Below are positions 33,384 through 42,728 of a stretch of 64,000 bases of DNA, one piece after another. The stretch spans positions 57,622 through 121,621 of the forward strand of contig JANQRB010000017.1 in the NCBI GenBank assembly GCA_028284775.1. Direction: 5' to 3'. A program made the translations under genes and the position numbers. How positions within the stretch are numbered: position 1 is the stretch's first letter; each line of letters starts with the position of its first letter. The DNA comes from Candidatus Kapaibacterium sp. (GTDB taxonomy: Bacteria > Bacteroidota > Ignavibacteria > Kapaibacteriales > UBA7675). The notes below the pieces were generated by a model that was not told the origin of the DNA, did not search any database, and worked only from the letters and a program-made list of their open reading frames with translations.

Positions 33384-36065
33384 TTAGATCTTTTCAGCTG
33401 TCAGCTCTCGTCTGGCGAATGCTGCGGCAAGACGTAAATCGGCAAAGTCGCAATCGCCGCTGATAGCGGCGCGAATCTCGCGCAGGCTGGCGTGGGAATG
33501 GCGGGACAGGTAGTCACGTACTTGAAAGAAAAGCTGCTCGGAAACGAAGCTATCGCGTTCGAGACGAGCTCCGGCTTCGATCGCTTCCTGCAGATGCCTG
33601 GCGATCGTACTGATACTCAGGCCGCGTTCAGTTGCCACTTGCTGCAAACTGGCGCCTTTGCGGGCCGCCGCCAGGGTAGACCGCACCCGGGAGGGCAATG
33701 ATGTTGATACCTGGCTGTAACTGCGCTCGGCGGCAATATGTTGTCGGACGATATGTAAAAAATCGGCGCCATGCCGATTGACGAATACCGGTCCAATGCC
33801 GTCGATCGCTGCCAGCGCGTCATTTGTCTCAGGCAATGCGCGCACCACTGCATCCAGGGTAGGATCATCAAGGACCGCTCGTTCGCTAAGTCCTTCCCGC
33901 CGCGCGATTTCGCGGCGCAAAGCCTTGCAGGCGGCGGCCAGGACGGGATCAGCGGCTTTTTGTTTTGGTACACGGCGAAAATGAACCGGCTGCGCGGGCT
34001 GCGACATCTGCTCTCGACCCATCGCTGTTAGACTGATAGTCGGATGAAGTTCCGCGCTTTGTGCTACAAATCCTTCTCCCAGTGCCGAATCGATTTCCTC
34101 GAGAACTTCCGCGCGGGTGAAATCCCGCCCCGCGCCGAAAGAGGGCGCCCGCTCGAGCTCAAAGCTTTGTACCTTGGCAGTTGAATTGCCATGAACGACA
34201 TCAGCCAGTACATTGCGGCCAAAACGATTGTTGAGCTCCGCGGTGCAGCTTAGAATGCACTGCAACAAAAAGTTGCGCCGCTTTGAACGACGTTCCGGAA
34301 CGGCTGTCACAGCCGTGCAGGAGCTACAGATATCACAGGTATCGTCCGAGAGTGGCTCAGTAAAATAACTCAGCAAAAAATTGCGTTTGCACTGCGGTGT
34401 TTCAGCATAGCGAATCACGGTCTGCAGCTTCTGTAAGGCCCGGTCACGCCGCTCGGCGAGGCCCTTCAGATCTGCGGGCAATTGCGTCACCGGCATTCGT
34501 TCGAGCAGCAGGCTCAGACCGGCGCTGCTTCCGGCTGGTTCGAATTTCAACAGTCGGGCATACTGAAAGGCACGCATTGCAGTCAGTAATTCATCTTCGC
34601 GAACGTCCTGCTTCACCAGGACATCCGTCACTGAAAATTCAGCCGGCCGGCTGAGCGACTCGGCACCGACCGTACGCAGCAAAGCAACCAGCACCCGCTG
34701 CCGGACGGGGTCGCGGGTATTGCGATAATACTCCTGCAAGCGCTCGCGCGTGGTGGTGAACTGCAGGCGGGCGCGTCCGTCCGCAAAGCCACGCCGCAAA
34801 ATGTTTTCGCGCTCCAGAAAGGCGATTGCGCCGCCGATCAGCCCTTTGTGCAAGCCGAGTCGATTGCCGATCTGGGCGTCATCCAGGGCGACTGGCGCCG
34901 CACTGCGCGCTCCGATCCTCGTACCGTGGATTTCGTAAAGCAAAGTGTAAACTTTTTCGATTGTTTCAGGGGCCGGATAGGTGCAGCCGATGAAAAACTC
35001 CGGCAGTTTGCGATCCTGCCGTTCGTAGAGCAGAAGCGAATCCGACGGCAGCCCGTCACGACCGGCGCGGCCCGATTCCTGATAATAAGCCTCAAGGGTC
35101 AGCGGCAAGTCACAGTGGATGACATTTCGCACATTCGCCTTGTCGACGCCCATACCGAAAGCATTGGTTGCGACGATGGTCGACTGAGCGCCGCTCAGAA
35201 AATCTTCCTGCACGCTGCGCCGCTGACGGTCGGGTAATCCCGCATGATAGGCTGCAGCGACCTGCCCGTTTTTGATCAGGGTCTCCGCCATTTCGTCGAC
35301 CTTCTTGCGCGAACCGCAGTAGACGATGTTGCTACCGCGCGAGGCGGCGCAAATCTCAGCGACGCGGAGCGACTTATTCACTCCGCTCTCCACCAGATAC
35401 CGAAGATTGGGACGGTCGAAGCCAAAGACGAACTTCTGCGGCCGCCGCAAGGCCAGATGTTTGATAATGTCGTTCTGAACTTCAGCGGTAGCAGTCGCTG
35501 TCAGGGCTATCACGGGCAGCCTGCCCAAGGCATCGTTGAATGCCGGAATGCGCAGGTAGGAAGTGCGAAAATCGTGCCCCCATTCCGATATGCAGTGAGC
35601 TTCATCGACCGCCAGAAATGATATGGGAAGCTGCTGCAGCCTTTCGATGAACTGTGGACTTGCAAGGCGCTCCGGCGCAAGATAGATCAAGCGATAGGCG
35701 CCGAGACGAGCCTGCTGCAGACGCAGCTGAATTTCGCGAAAGGAAAGGCTGCTATTAATAAAGGTAGCGGCAATATCCGCCCGCGTCAGCGCATCCACCT
35801 GATCTTTCATTAATGCGATCAGGGGCGAAATAACCAGAGCAAGGCCCGAACGAAGTAGCGCCGGCAGTTGATAGCACATCGATTTGCCGCCGCCAGTGGG
35901 CATAATGACAATGGTATCCAGCCCCTCGGTAATGGATTTGATGACATCCTCCTGACCCGGCCGCAAGGTGGAATAGCCGAAGTGCCGCTTCAGCAGCAGT
36001 AATGTCTGTTCACGAGAATACTCTGTCTTGTTCACTTCCCTCTCCGTCAAAACGCGCGTCGACAT
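33384..36065 (-). CDS. recQ: RecQ-family ATP-dependent DNA helicase
   Basis: A 3'-5' helicase for recombination and repair. Walker A is MPTGGGKSMCYQLP, the DEAH box is AVDEAHCISEWGHDFR, and motif VI is ESGRAGRDG. After the helicase core a zinc-binding cluster is present (CKRNFL...CDICSSC), then a winged-helix RQC part. An HRDC domain (about residues 715-790, 'KALRREIARREGLSERAV') and a C-terminal helix-turn-helix of the kind fused to some RecQ proteins ('LQQVATERGLSISTIARHLQ') follow. At 893 residues it is longer than E. coli RecQ because of that tail. No cotranscribed partner is evident. Confidence 0.95.
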   Translation of the reverse strand: MSTRVLTEREVNKTEYSREQTLLLLKRHFGYSTLRPGQEDVIKSITEGLDTIVIMPTGGGKSMCYQLPALLRSGLALVISPLIALMKDQVDALTRADIAATFINSSLSFREIQLRLQQARLGAYRLIYLAPERLASPQFIERLQQLPISFLAVDEAHCISEWGHDFRTSYLRIPAFNDALGRLPVIALTATATAEVQNDIIKHLALRRPQKFVFGFDRPNLRYLVESGVNKSLRVAEICAASRGSNIVYCGSRKKVDEMAETLIKNGQVAAAYHAGLPDRQRRSVQEDFLSGAQSTIVATNAFGMGVDKANVRNVIHCDLPLTLEAYYQESGRAGRDGLPSDSLLLYERQDRKLPEFFIGCTYPAPETIEKVYTLLYEIHGTRIGARSAAPVALDDAQIGNRLGLHKGLIGGAIAFLERENILRRGFADGRARLQFTTTRERLQEYYRNTRDPVRQRVLVALLRTVGAESLSRPAEFSVTDVLVKQDVREDELLTAMRAFQYARLLKFEPAGSSAGLSLLLERMPVTQLPADLKGLAERRDRALQKLQTVIRYAETPQCKRNFLLSYFTEPLSDDTCDICSSCTAVTAVPERRSKRRNFLLQCILSCTAELNNRFGRNVLADVVHGNSTAKVQSFELERAPSFGAGRDFTRAEVLEEIDSALGEGFVAQSAELHPTISLTAMGREQMSQPAQPVHFRRVPKQKAADPVLAAACKALRREIARREGLSERAVLDDPTLDAVVRALPETNDALAAIDGIGPVFVNRHGADFLHIVRQHIAAERSYSQVSTSLPSRVRSTLAAARKGASLQQVATERGLSISTIARHLQEAIEAGARLERDSFVSEQLFFQVRDYLSRHSHASLREIRAAISGDCDFADLRLAAAFARRELTAEKI

Positions 36066-36368
36066 CCGTCAAAGCATGATTCCGACCCAGGCTGCACTAG
36101 AGCGGTAAAAGAATCGTGTGTAGTGAAAATCTGCCAGCCGGGCATCTACCGCCGTCAATAACGATGTGAAAATTTTCTACCTGGCGGGCTCTACAAGTGA
36201 GAATGGTATAACGCTGCACACCCACACAGCCTTTTCTTCACTTGTGAGCCCTGGCCCAGGTGGAAATTTGCTCACAAAACTAGCACTTTCCCTTCCTGAG
36301 CGTAAAAAAAGTTAGCCAAGAGTGAAAATTACGTAGAAATACGGATGGCATGTTCCCCCGTACTTTGC
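36066..36368. other. Intergenic region upstream of recQ
   Basis: It should contain the recQ promoter. TAGTTTTG (TAnnTTTG form) reads on the minus strand at 36275-36282, but no TTG is at the right distance. No gene is seen. Confidence 0.45.
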
Positions 36369-36376
36369 TACCTTTG
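36369..36376 (+). promoter_or_regulatory. TACCTTTG, candidate -7 element of a small RNA
   Basis: An exact TAnnTTTG word that would start a transcript near 36383 and fits the terminator at 36484-36525. No TTG lies at 19-21 bp upstream, so the match is partial. Confidence 0.4.
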
Positions 36377-36382
36377 TCGTGT

Positions 36383-36525
36383 AGGCTAGGCGCTTCTGTA
36401 GGGAGTGAAACTGCTTCCGCCAGGCCAAGCTAACGCTAGCCGAAATGGCGCGAGGCTGACACATCCTACAGGGTATATGAGAGTGGCGGTGTTTCCACAT
36501 AAGTGGTGAACACCGTCATTTTTTT
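36383..36525 (+). ncRNA. Candidate structured small RNA, about 145 nt, no known family
   Basis: The stretch has no protein-like open frame. It is bounded by a TAnnTTTG word and a strong terminator. CTGTAGG (36396-36402) pairs with CCTACAG (36465-36471). Inside, GCTTC-CGCCA-GGC (36413-36425) pairs with GCC-TGGCG-GAGGC (36439-36456), capped by AGC-TAAC-GCT, with small bulges. Between the two stems lies an internal loop. TGTAGG occurs twice on the left (36380-36385 and 36397-36402), so the closing stem has two possible partners. It does not match 6S, SRP, tmRNA or RNase P as I know them. Both neighbours, recQ and purM, are on the other strand. Confidence 0.6.
36484..36525 (+). terminator. Strong plus-strand terminator with no gene before it
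   Basis: A 10-bp outer stem (36484-36493 with 36509-36518), a 4-bp inner stem CCAC/GTGG with loop ATAA, and seven T directly after (36519-36525). Confidence 0.88.
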
Positions 36526-36581
36526 GTTTACAGCGGACGGATTAATACAGGCGGTCGAAACGCAGACCTCCACTTCAGCAA

Positions 36582-37574
36582 TTAGGCGCCGGCAATAACT
36601 CTCCCCACCACGAAAGCTTCGCCGCCGGATTGAGCGATGACTTCGTCAACCTTCTCCTCTTCAACGGCCAGAATCATTCCCACACCAAGGTTGAATGCCT
36701 GCCGCATATCGACTTCTTCGACATTCCCGACCCGACGGATAAGATCAAAGATCGGCGGCTCGGTCCAGTTGCCCCACCCAATGTTCAGGCTGGTGCCTTG
36801 CGGCAGAATTCGCTGCGTATTGCCGATAATGCCTCCACCGGTTATATGACTGATCCCCTTTATCAGACCCTGCCGCAGCATCGGCCGCACCTGCTCCAGA
36901 TACGTCCGGTGCACTGCCAACAAAGCATCACCGACGCTGGTCGCCAGTTCATCAACATAGCGATCGACATTATATTCAGGAAAAAGCACTGCCCGTGCCA
37001 GCGAATAGCCATTTGTGTGCAGACCGTTTGAAGGCAGCCCCAGCAGGACATTGCCGGCCCGCACGTCATCGCGGCTCAATATCCGGCTCTTTTCCACTAC
37101 ACCGACAATCGTACCGGCCAGGTCATACTCGCCCTGCGCGTACATCGAGGGCATCTCCGCCGTTTCACCGCCGGTGAGCGCACAGCCATTCACGCGACAG
37201 GCCTTGGCAATTCCTTCAATGACGTCTTCGGCAACACCCGGATCGAGCTTCCCTGTTGCAAAATAGTCCATGAAATACAACGGCTGGGCACCGCAGGCAA
37301 GAATATCATTTACACAATGATTTACCAGACATTGGCCTATGCTGGTATGGACGCCGGTCATAAAAGCTACTTTGAGTTTGGTGCCGACGCCGTCAGTACT
37401 GGATACCAGCACCGGAAATTCAAAATCCGGGAAACGTGCATCATACATTGCGCCAAAATGCCCGATATCCGTGAGAACTTGTGGCGTGAAGGTCGCCTGC
37501 ACCATTGGTTTGATGCGGTCGACAGTTTCCTCTCCGGCGGCGATATCGACACCCGCGTCTTTATAACTTGACAT
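36582..37574 (-). CDS. purM: Phosphoribosylformylglycinamidine cyclo-ligase (AIR synthetase)
   Basis: PurM closes the imidazole ring in step five of purine synthesis using ATP. The 330-residue protein is full length: start 'SYKDAGVDIAAGEETVDRI', then STDGVGTKLKVA, 'VNDILACGAQPLYFMDYFAT', 'GGETAEMPSMY' and 'ISHITGGGIIGN'. It stands alone on the minus strand, with no other purine genes in the window. Confidence 0.96.
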   Translation of the reverse strand: MSSYKDAGVDIAAGEETVDRIKPMVQATFTPQVLTDIGHFGAMYDARFPDFEFPVLVSSTDGVGTKLKVAFMTGVHTSIGQCLVNHCVNDILACGAQPLYFMDYFATGKLDPGVAEDVIEGIAKACRVNGCALTGGETAEMPSMYAQGEYDLAGTIVGVVEKSRILSRDDVRAGNVLLGLPSNGLHTNGYSLARAVLFPEYNVDRYVDELATSVGDALLAVHRTYLEQVRPMLRQGLIKGISHITGGGIIGNTQRILPQGTSLNIGWGNWTEPPIFDLIRRVGNVEEVDMRQAFNLGVGMILAVEEEKVDEVIAQSGGEAFVVGRVIAGA

Positions 37575-37767
37575 AAGTTGGTCCTAGGTTTGAACAAGGG
37601 ATTTTTTTGGAGAACATCAGGCAGCATGTTTTAATGAGCTCCTGCCGCCTCATTGCGCCTGTCAGAAAAAGGAGCGACATCGTCCGGTATCGCGTTGTAT
37701 CGGACTGAAAACGATTCTGAATTGGCTTGATTGCTTAAAACAACTGTAGACGCCGGAGGCCGGAATC

Positions 37768-38688
37768 TTAGCGGACTGCCTCCCATTCTTCCGACACGGA
37801 CTTTTTGCGAATCATGACCGATATGGCATTCAGGAACCAGGACCACAAAACCCTACCGTATCCGTATTTGCGAAAACGTCGCGGTGATTCGTAAACGCCC
37901 GTGCCACGTTTATGCCCTATCTTGCCAATGCGCGCAAGACGTCGAAACAGGTCGAAATCCTCACCGGCCGAGATGCCCGCATTGTAGCCGCCAACCAGCT
38001 TGAATGCCCAGCTCCTTACAATCTGACACTCACCGCGCCCCATCCCCAGTCCGACAAGGTTCAACATCCGGACGTAACTGTTAAAGAAGCCATGAAAGAG
38101 TGTATCGCGCAATTGACGCTCCTGCGGGGCAACGTGCACCGGGCATGCAACGGCCACCTCGCCGCTTACTTTATTATGACTGCTCCAGACACGCACGGTT
38201 TGCAGAAATCGCCGTATGTCCGTCGGCACCGTATCGCCATTCAGAAACACCAGGATGTCCCCTTCGGCCACCAATGCGCCGGCGTTGCGGCCCCCGGCGA
38301 TCGTCTGCCGTTTCGTGTCAAGATGTTGGACAATTTTGTCGGCGTATTGTTCAGCGATTTCCAGTGTGCGATCCGTACTGCCGCCGTCGCTGACTATGAG
38401 CTCAAGCTTAAATTCCGCGCGCAGCTCTTCGCTGAAAAGAGACAAGGTCGAGGCAAGTATTTTCTCTTCCTGGTAGACAGGTACAACGATACTGATCTGA
38501 ATCTGCTCGTCTTCGCTCAGCTCCCCGGTGGTCCGAGAGTCGCTCGCGGCGTCCTGCGTCGATGCGCGCTGCCGGCTGATCTTAAGATACGAGCTTGTGG
38601 AATGTTGCGAATCCTTGACTTCCAATGTGTGTACTATCATTACAGCATCGACATAATTTCGGGATTGTTCGCTCGGCAAGATTGACAA
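37768..38688 (-). CDS. Glycosyltransferase family 2
   Basis: A cytoplasmic-face sugar transferase with the GT-A fold. The domain begins near residue 65 (ISIVVPVYQEEKI). 'IVSDGGSTDRTLEIAEQYAD' is the nucleotide-binding part. The metal-binding position reads FLNGDT where many family members have DAD, and the acceptor-side ED motif is AGEDFDLFRRLARIG. A hydrophobic C-terminal stretch suggests membrane association. The first 64 residues are polar and not conserved, so the real start may be inside. It begins directly after the stop of the DUF2279 gene, so the two are probably one operon. Substrate unknown. Confidence 0.85.
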   Translation of the reverse strand: MSILPSEQSRNYVDAVMIVHTLEVKDSQHSTSSYLKISRQRASTQDAASDSRTTGELSEDEQIQISIVVPVYQEEKILASTLSLFSEELRAEFKLELIVSDGGSTDRTLEIAEQYADKIVQHLDTKRQTIAGGRNAGALVAEGDILVFLNGDTVPTDIRRFLQTVRVWSSHNKVSGEVAVACPVHVAPQERQLRDTLFHGFFNSYVRMLNLVGLGMGRGECQIVRSWAFKLVGGYNAGISAGEDFDLFRRLARIGKIGHKRGTGVYESPRRFRKYGYGRVLWSWFLNAISVMIRKKSVSEEWEAVR

Positions 38689-39738
38689 TCAAAAAGGATA
38701 CAAAAGACGAAACTTCGTCGTCGGACCGAATTCTATCGCCGGCGCAGGGAACTTGATCATATTCATTGATTGTCGAATCCAGTTCCAGAACGAGCCGCCT
38801 TCAGGCAGTAAGCGGACCATATTGTAATCCAGCGCTATCACCAAATGGCGGGTCGGTTCCTCGGGAAAGTAACCTACGTTGCGCGCTGCGTAGCCAACTG
38901 CGATGTTAAGCCAGGGCAGCCATGAAGCCTGCATTGACTGCGGCAGCAAATTGTGAATGTCGATGGACATCCAGAATGTTGAAGCATTGTAGTCGTCGAC
39001 GACCGCGGTTTCATGTGGAATCGGGCGGGCGCCGGTCCACTTTGTGGGCACCCACATCCATTTCGGCTGGAAACTCTGTAATGCAGGTACATAGTGTTGC
39101 AGCACAAAAAACCCGGCGCCGAGCGCATTGGCTGCCATATCGGACGGGCTGAATCCCCAGTCGCGGGCATAGCCATCTTCAATCTCGACATAGGTGTGAT
39201 ACCCGAGGCCGATCAGGCTGCCGATGATCGTTGCCGCCTCCGGGTTGAAACCCGAGGTCAGCATTCCTTCAGTAGTAAAATACGACAGAATATAGCCCGC
39301 GGTAAAATGTCCGACTTTATCTGCCTGAACAGCGTAATCCCAGTCATCCTGAATATGGAAATCGCCGCGCTGTCCGCTCCACCAGGCATTCCGCTGGTGC
39401 ACATGCAATCCAACTATTGCGGCAGCCAGGGAGCCGCCGACGATGGCCGAAGGAATCGGGCGGAGCGAGGTTTCACGCAGCGGTCGGGAGCCGTCGATCA
39501 AATAGCGCTGATCACCGGCAAAGCTGAATTCATCGGCCGCCAGGTAGCGGCTCGGAGTGTCGGGAGCCTGAGCACTACCGGCCAGGGTATCGGATGCCGG
39601 GGAATCGGGCGAAGCAGCGGAGGCGACGACCGGTGCCGGACTGTCTTCATCGCCATTATCGACGTGTAATGCCGACAACGAGGGACTGCCGAACAGACAT
39701 GAGAGGAAACTAGCTACACACAGAAAAAAGTATCGCAT
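38689..39738 (-). CDS. DUF2279-like exported protein
   Basis: A 349-residue protein with a signal peptide (MRYFFLCVASFLSCLFG). After a Ser/Ala/Pro/Asp-rich spacer, the core has the DUF2279 pattern: 'WDYAVQADKVGHFTAGYILS', then 'EIEDGYARDWGFSPSDMAAN'. Several hydrophobic helices suggest a membrane-bound or periplasmic protein. The family has no established function. It is transcribed just ahead of the glycosyltransferase with no gap between stop and start. Confidence 0.8.
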   Translation of the reverse strand: MRYFFLCVASFLSCLFGSPSLSALHVDNGDEDSPAPVVASAASPDSPASDTLAGSAQAPDTPSRYLAADEFSFAGDQRYLIDGSRPLRETSLRPIPSAIVGGSLAAAIVGLHVHQRNAWWSGQRGDFHIQDDWDYAVQADKVGHFTAGYILSYFTTEGMLTSGFNPEAATIIGSLIGLGYHTYVEIEDGYARDWGFSPSDMAANALGAGFFVLQHYVPALQSFQPKWMWVPTKWTGARPIPHETAVVDDYNASTFWMSIDIHNLLPQSMQASWLPWLNIAVGYAARNVGYFPEEPTRHLVIALDYNMVRLLPEGGSFWNWIRQSMNMIKFPAPAIEFGPTTKFRLLYPF

Positions 39739-39865
39739 ACCTTATGGCTGATAGTAGTAATGAGCTGCTATGGAATCTGTGTGAGTACGCCCTAATTGCC
39801 AGGCGCCATAATATATGCAGACTCAATACGGTTCCAGTCACTTATGCGTCATCCGGAACCCGGGA

Positions 39866-41224
39866 TCAAATTTCGTCGACCACGACCTCGGTTTGAATCA
39901 CATCTTTAGCGATCAATGCCGGGAAGTAGGCTACCACCTCGCTTGGTTTGGGACGGCCGCCCTGAAAGCCCGTTACGCTGGGTGGGCCCGTCAGGATCAG
40001 GGGCGCAATTTCCTTGCCGAATCGATTGACCGTCTCAAAATCTCCGGCACGTACGCCGACCCGCAGCGTCACTTCATTGGGAACGATCGGTTCGGCAATC
40101 GGACCATAACAAGCATTCATCCCGACAAATTCCGTGCGTATCTCGTCGAAGTGCAGGCCGAGATTTTGCAGGCGCTGCCGTAGAATTCGGTCGGCGGCAC
40201 GCGCTTTTTCGTAAGCTTCGGGCGCCGCATAGGTCAGCGATCCGAATGCGACATAGCCATCCGCATAACTCGCCGACACCTTATACGTCGGCGTCGAAGC
40301 TTCGCCGGTGACGCCATAAACCCTGACCCGGTCATTCCCGAGATCTTCCAGACGAATCGACTGAAAATTTGCGATACAATCCGGAGTAATGTAGGCCGCC
40401 GGATCGCCGATCTCATACAATAGCTGTTCGCTGACTGTTTCCCTCGTAACAGCGCCGCCGCTTCCTTCGTGCTTGGTGACGACAAAGGAGCCGTCGGGAT
40501 AGGCCTCGATTATGGGGAAGCCGACATTGGCCATATCAGGCAGCGATTTCCAATCACCCAGGAAATTGCCGCCGGTAGCCTGGGCACCGCACTCATTAAT
40601 ATGCCCTGCGACCGTGCCGGCTGCCATTCGGTTCCAATCATCGGCCGCCCAGCCAAATTCGTGGATCATCGGTGCCAGGCTGAGGCCCGTATCAGTTGTC
40701 CGTCCCGTTACGATAATGTCGGCGCCGCGACGCAGCGCTTCAACGATCGGGAATGCTCCGAGATAGACATTAGCGCTCAGAAGCCGGTCCTGAACTTCGC
40801 GAATTGCCTGCCCTGTTTCCATATGTCGCAATTCGTGGCCCTGGTCAATCAGTTCGTCCAGGCGGCCGAGAATATCATCGCCCTGAACTACGCCGATTTT
40901 GATGCCGCTCAGCCCCATCTCCCGGATTTTGGCGGCAATGGCATCGCGGGCTGCGAGAGGACTGACGCCTCCGCCATTGGTTATCAGTTTGAAAGGGTTG
41001 CGCTCCATAAACGGCAGCACCTGCTCGCAGGTCGAGACCAGGTCCTTGGCATAGCCCAGATGCGGATTTTTGTTCTTCTGTTTCTGCATGATGGACATCG
41101 TGACTTCGGCGAGATAGTCCATCACCAGATAATCGATAGGTCCTTCGCTCACCTGCCGCAAGGGCGCAGAAAGCAAATCGCCCCAAAATCCCTGGCCAGA
41201 TGCGATACGAATGTTATCTTTCAT
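39866..41224 (-). CDS. AtuA-like protein (DUF1446 family)
   Basis: A 452-residue cytoplasmic protein related to AtuA of the acyclic terpene degradation pathway, whose exact reaction is unsettled. Visible family blocks are 'RIASGQGFWGDLLSAPLRQ', 'DYLVMDYLAEVTMSIM', 'LITNGGGVSPLAARDAIAAK', 'VTGRTTDTGLSLAPMIHEFG' and 'ITPDCIANFQSIRLEDL'. No other terpene-degradation genes (carboxylase, acyl-CoA dehydrogenase) are close by, so that pathway is not supported here. GGAAG lies upstream, usable by either the ATG at 41224 or a GTG one codon before. A membrane protein gene of unknown function is 41 bp upstream. Confidence 0.85.
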   Translation of the reverse strand: MKDNIRIASGQGFWGDLLSAPLRQVSEGPIDYLVMDYLAEVTMSIMQKQKNKNPHLGYAKDLVSTCEQVLPFMERNPFKLITNGGGVSPLAARDAIAAKIREMGLSGIKIGVVQGDDILGRLDELIDQGHELRHMETGQAIREVQDRLLSANVYLGAFPIVEALRRGADIIVTGRTTDTGLSLAPMIHEFGWAADDWNRMAAGTVAGHINECGAQATGGNFLGDWKSLPDMANVGFPIIEAYPDGSFVVTKHEGSGGAVTRETVSEQLLYEIGDPAAYITPDCIANFQSIRLEDLGNDRVRVYGVTGEASTPTYKVSASYADGYVAFGSLTYAAPEAYEKARAADRILRQRLQNLGLHFDEIRTEFVGMNACYGPIAEPIVPNEVTLRVGVRAGDFETVNRFGKEIAPLILTGPPSVTGFQGGRPKPSEVVAYFPALIAKDVIQTEVVVDEI

Positions 41225-41265
41225 CACTTTGCACTTCCGTTATTTAGCCTTGCTTATCAAACTCG

Positions 41266-41850
41266 TCACTCACGAGCGCCCTGTGATGCGCGAAAAATTT
41301 TGGCGTCCGTCGACGATTCAAGAATGGTAACGACCCGGCTGGTTGATTTGTGCGACAAACGGCGCCGGAATCGTTGTACCTGCCCCTTATCAGTTGGATG
41401 GGCATAATGCAGTGTAACACAATCCCACATCCACTCGCGCTCGACTTCTCCCATAAGAACCTGCTCATAGCCGACGGCTTCAAGTTTGCCGTTGAAAATA
41501 TTGCGCCCTACGATTCCTCCGGTACGAACAATCAATCGTTGAAAATGAGCACGCAGGGCTATTTGAACGATATTAACGCCAACAGCCAGAGGGATAACGT
41601 AGGCAAGTATGATGGGTTCCCATATATAGAGGGCCAAAAATCCCAAGATACCAAAAACGACGATCAAAACCGCGACGATAAGGAAGGACATCGGGTCGTA
41701 GAGGAAGTAAATGTCTTCGCCGAGATTGATCTTCAGCAACTCCAGATTATCAACGATCTGCCGGTATGCAGTGGCACCTAAAGCAAGGCAGGCATAGACG
41801 AAAGCGACATAGATTGCATAGAGCAAGATAGTTGAATCGAACTGAGCCAT
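41266..41850 (-). CDS. Membrane protein of unknown function
   Basis: From the ATG at 41850 the protein has 194 residues with three membrane spans: about 8-28, 55-76 and 78-100. A basic soluble C-terminus follows ('RRRLSHKSTSRVVTILES'). No family was recognised. The open frame extends upstream to 42087 with a polar, non-conserved stretch, and an ATG at 41901 is an alternative start. It precedes the AtuA-like gene on the same strand and may be cotranscribed with it. Confidence 0.6.
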   Translation of the reverse strand: MAQFDSTILLYAIYVAFVYACLALGATAYRQIVDNLELLKINLGEDIYFLYDPMSFLIVAVLIVVFGILGFLALYIWEPIILAYVIPLAVGVNIVQIALRAHFQRLIVRTGGIVGRNIFNGKLEAVGYEQVLMGEVEREWMWDCVTLHYAHPTDKGQVQRFRRRLSHKSTSRVVTILESSTDAKIFRASQGARE

Positions 41851-42358
41851 ACTTGATATTCCCAGGGTCCGGCGACCTGACTTTTCCTGGATCGCTCCCA
41901 TAAATTGTAGTGCAATGAAAAGTACGAAGACTTGAGCTATCAAAGCAAATTGTTCCGTCGGCAGCTGAGGTCGGCTGCCACGTCGCCCGTCAGCATGGAG
42001 CCTTATGAAGCGGCTTCCGACACAATTCCGCCCTTGTCGATCGCGCAGCCAAACAAACGCTTTTGCCATAAGGTGTAACAATCGCAATCAAGCGCCAATA
42101 AAAAATTGCGCTATGTACTTTGCTTTGTGTAGATTTGGCGGCTTGCAACATAGACATGGAAACGACTCTTCTCCAGCCGGCGCCGTAACGAACAGGCAGG
42201 ACTTCCGCAGACAAAATTGGACGGTCCGGCACGAATAACAACTAAACACCCTTAGGTACGCTGATTATCCATATTGGCGTGTGAATCGCTCAACAAACAA
42301 GCTCAATGGCGCCGGAAAGAGACCGCCGCCCATATTCTGTATTGATGAAGGAAATTCA
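41851..42358. other. Divergent region between a membrane protein gene and the signalling operon
   Basis: It carries a good plus-strand promoter candidate (42106-42137). The upstream frame continuation on the minus strand (to 42087) looks non-coding. Nothing else was recognised. Confidence 0.45.
42106..42137 (+). promoter_or_regulatory. Candidate Bacteroidota-type promoter of the signalling operon
   Basis: TTG at 42106-42108, a 21-bp spacer and TAGATTTG at 42130-42137 match the TTG/TAnnTTTG pattern. It would give a leader of about 215 nt before the ATG at 42359. Confidence 0.45.
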
Positions 42359-42703
42359 ATGGCTGATACTAATGATGGTACACTTGAGTTAAGCGGTAGT
42401 GAAGGAGAGTTCGTTACGCTGGAATATGCAGCCAACTTAACGGCCAATTACCGACAGCAGTCCGATGCCCACAGCCGATTCAGCCACGTTTTTGGTGTTG
42501 AAAAGCTAATGGCGATCATTAACCAAGCCGAATGCGTCGGCGTACGCGTTTACTATGGTCTTGACGATGAGGGCAATCAGGAACTTGTCCTGATCGGCAC
42601 CGATGCCGCCGGCAATGACATTTTCACCGGACCGATGGTCAATCGCGGTATATTTTGCCCGCCGCACTGCAGCGATCCGAACGGTCTGAATTCGACACAA
42701 TAG
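42359..42703 (+). CDS. Small conserved protein of unknown function at the head of a signalling operon
   Basis: A 114-residue soluble acidic protein. The segment 'CVGVRVYYGLDDEGNQELVL' followed by 'GTDAAGNDI' resembles, from memory, small Bacteroidota proteins found next to sensor kinase genes; the function of these is not known to me. The C-terminus has a CPPHC motif that could bind metal or form disulfides. AAGGA lies about seven bases before the ATG at 42359, which is preferred over the in-frame ATG at 42281. The next gene starts 25 bp after its stop. Confidence 0.7.
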   Translation: MADTNDGTLELSGSEGEFVTLEYAANLTANYRQQSDAHSRFSHVFGVEKLMAIINQAECVGVRVYYGLDDEGNQELVLIGTDAAGNDIFTGPMVNRGIFCPPHCSDPNGLNSTQ

Positions 42704-42728
42704 GCGGGAACGACGATGTAGTGTAGAC

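Noticed and set aside
41851..42087. Upstream extension of the membrane protein frame (minus strand)
   Set aside because: Polar Arg-rich sequence before the first membrane span, and the region carries a plus-strand promoter candidate; the ATG at 41850 is preferred.
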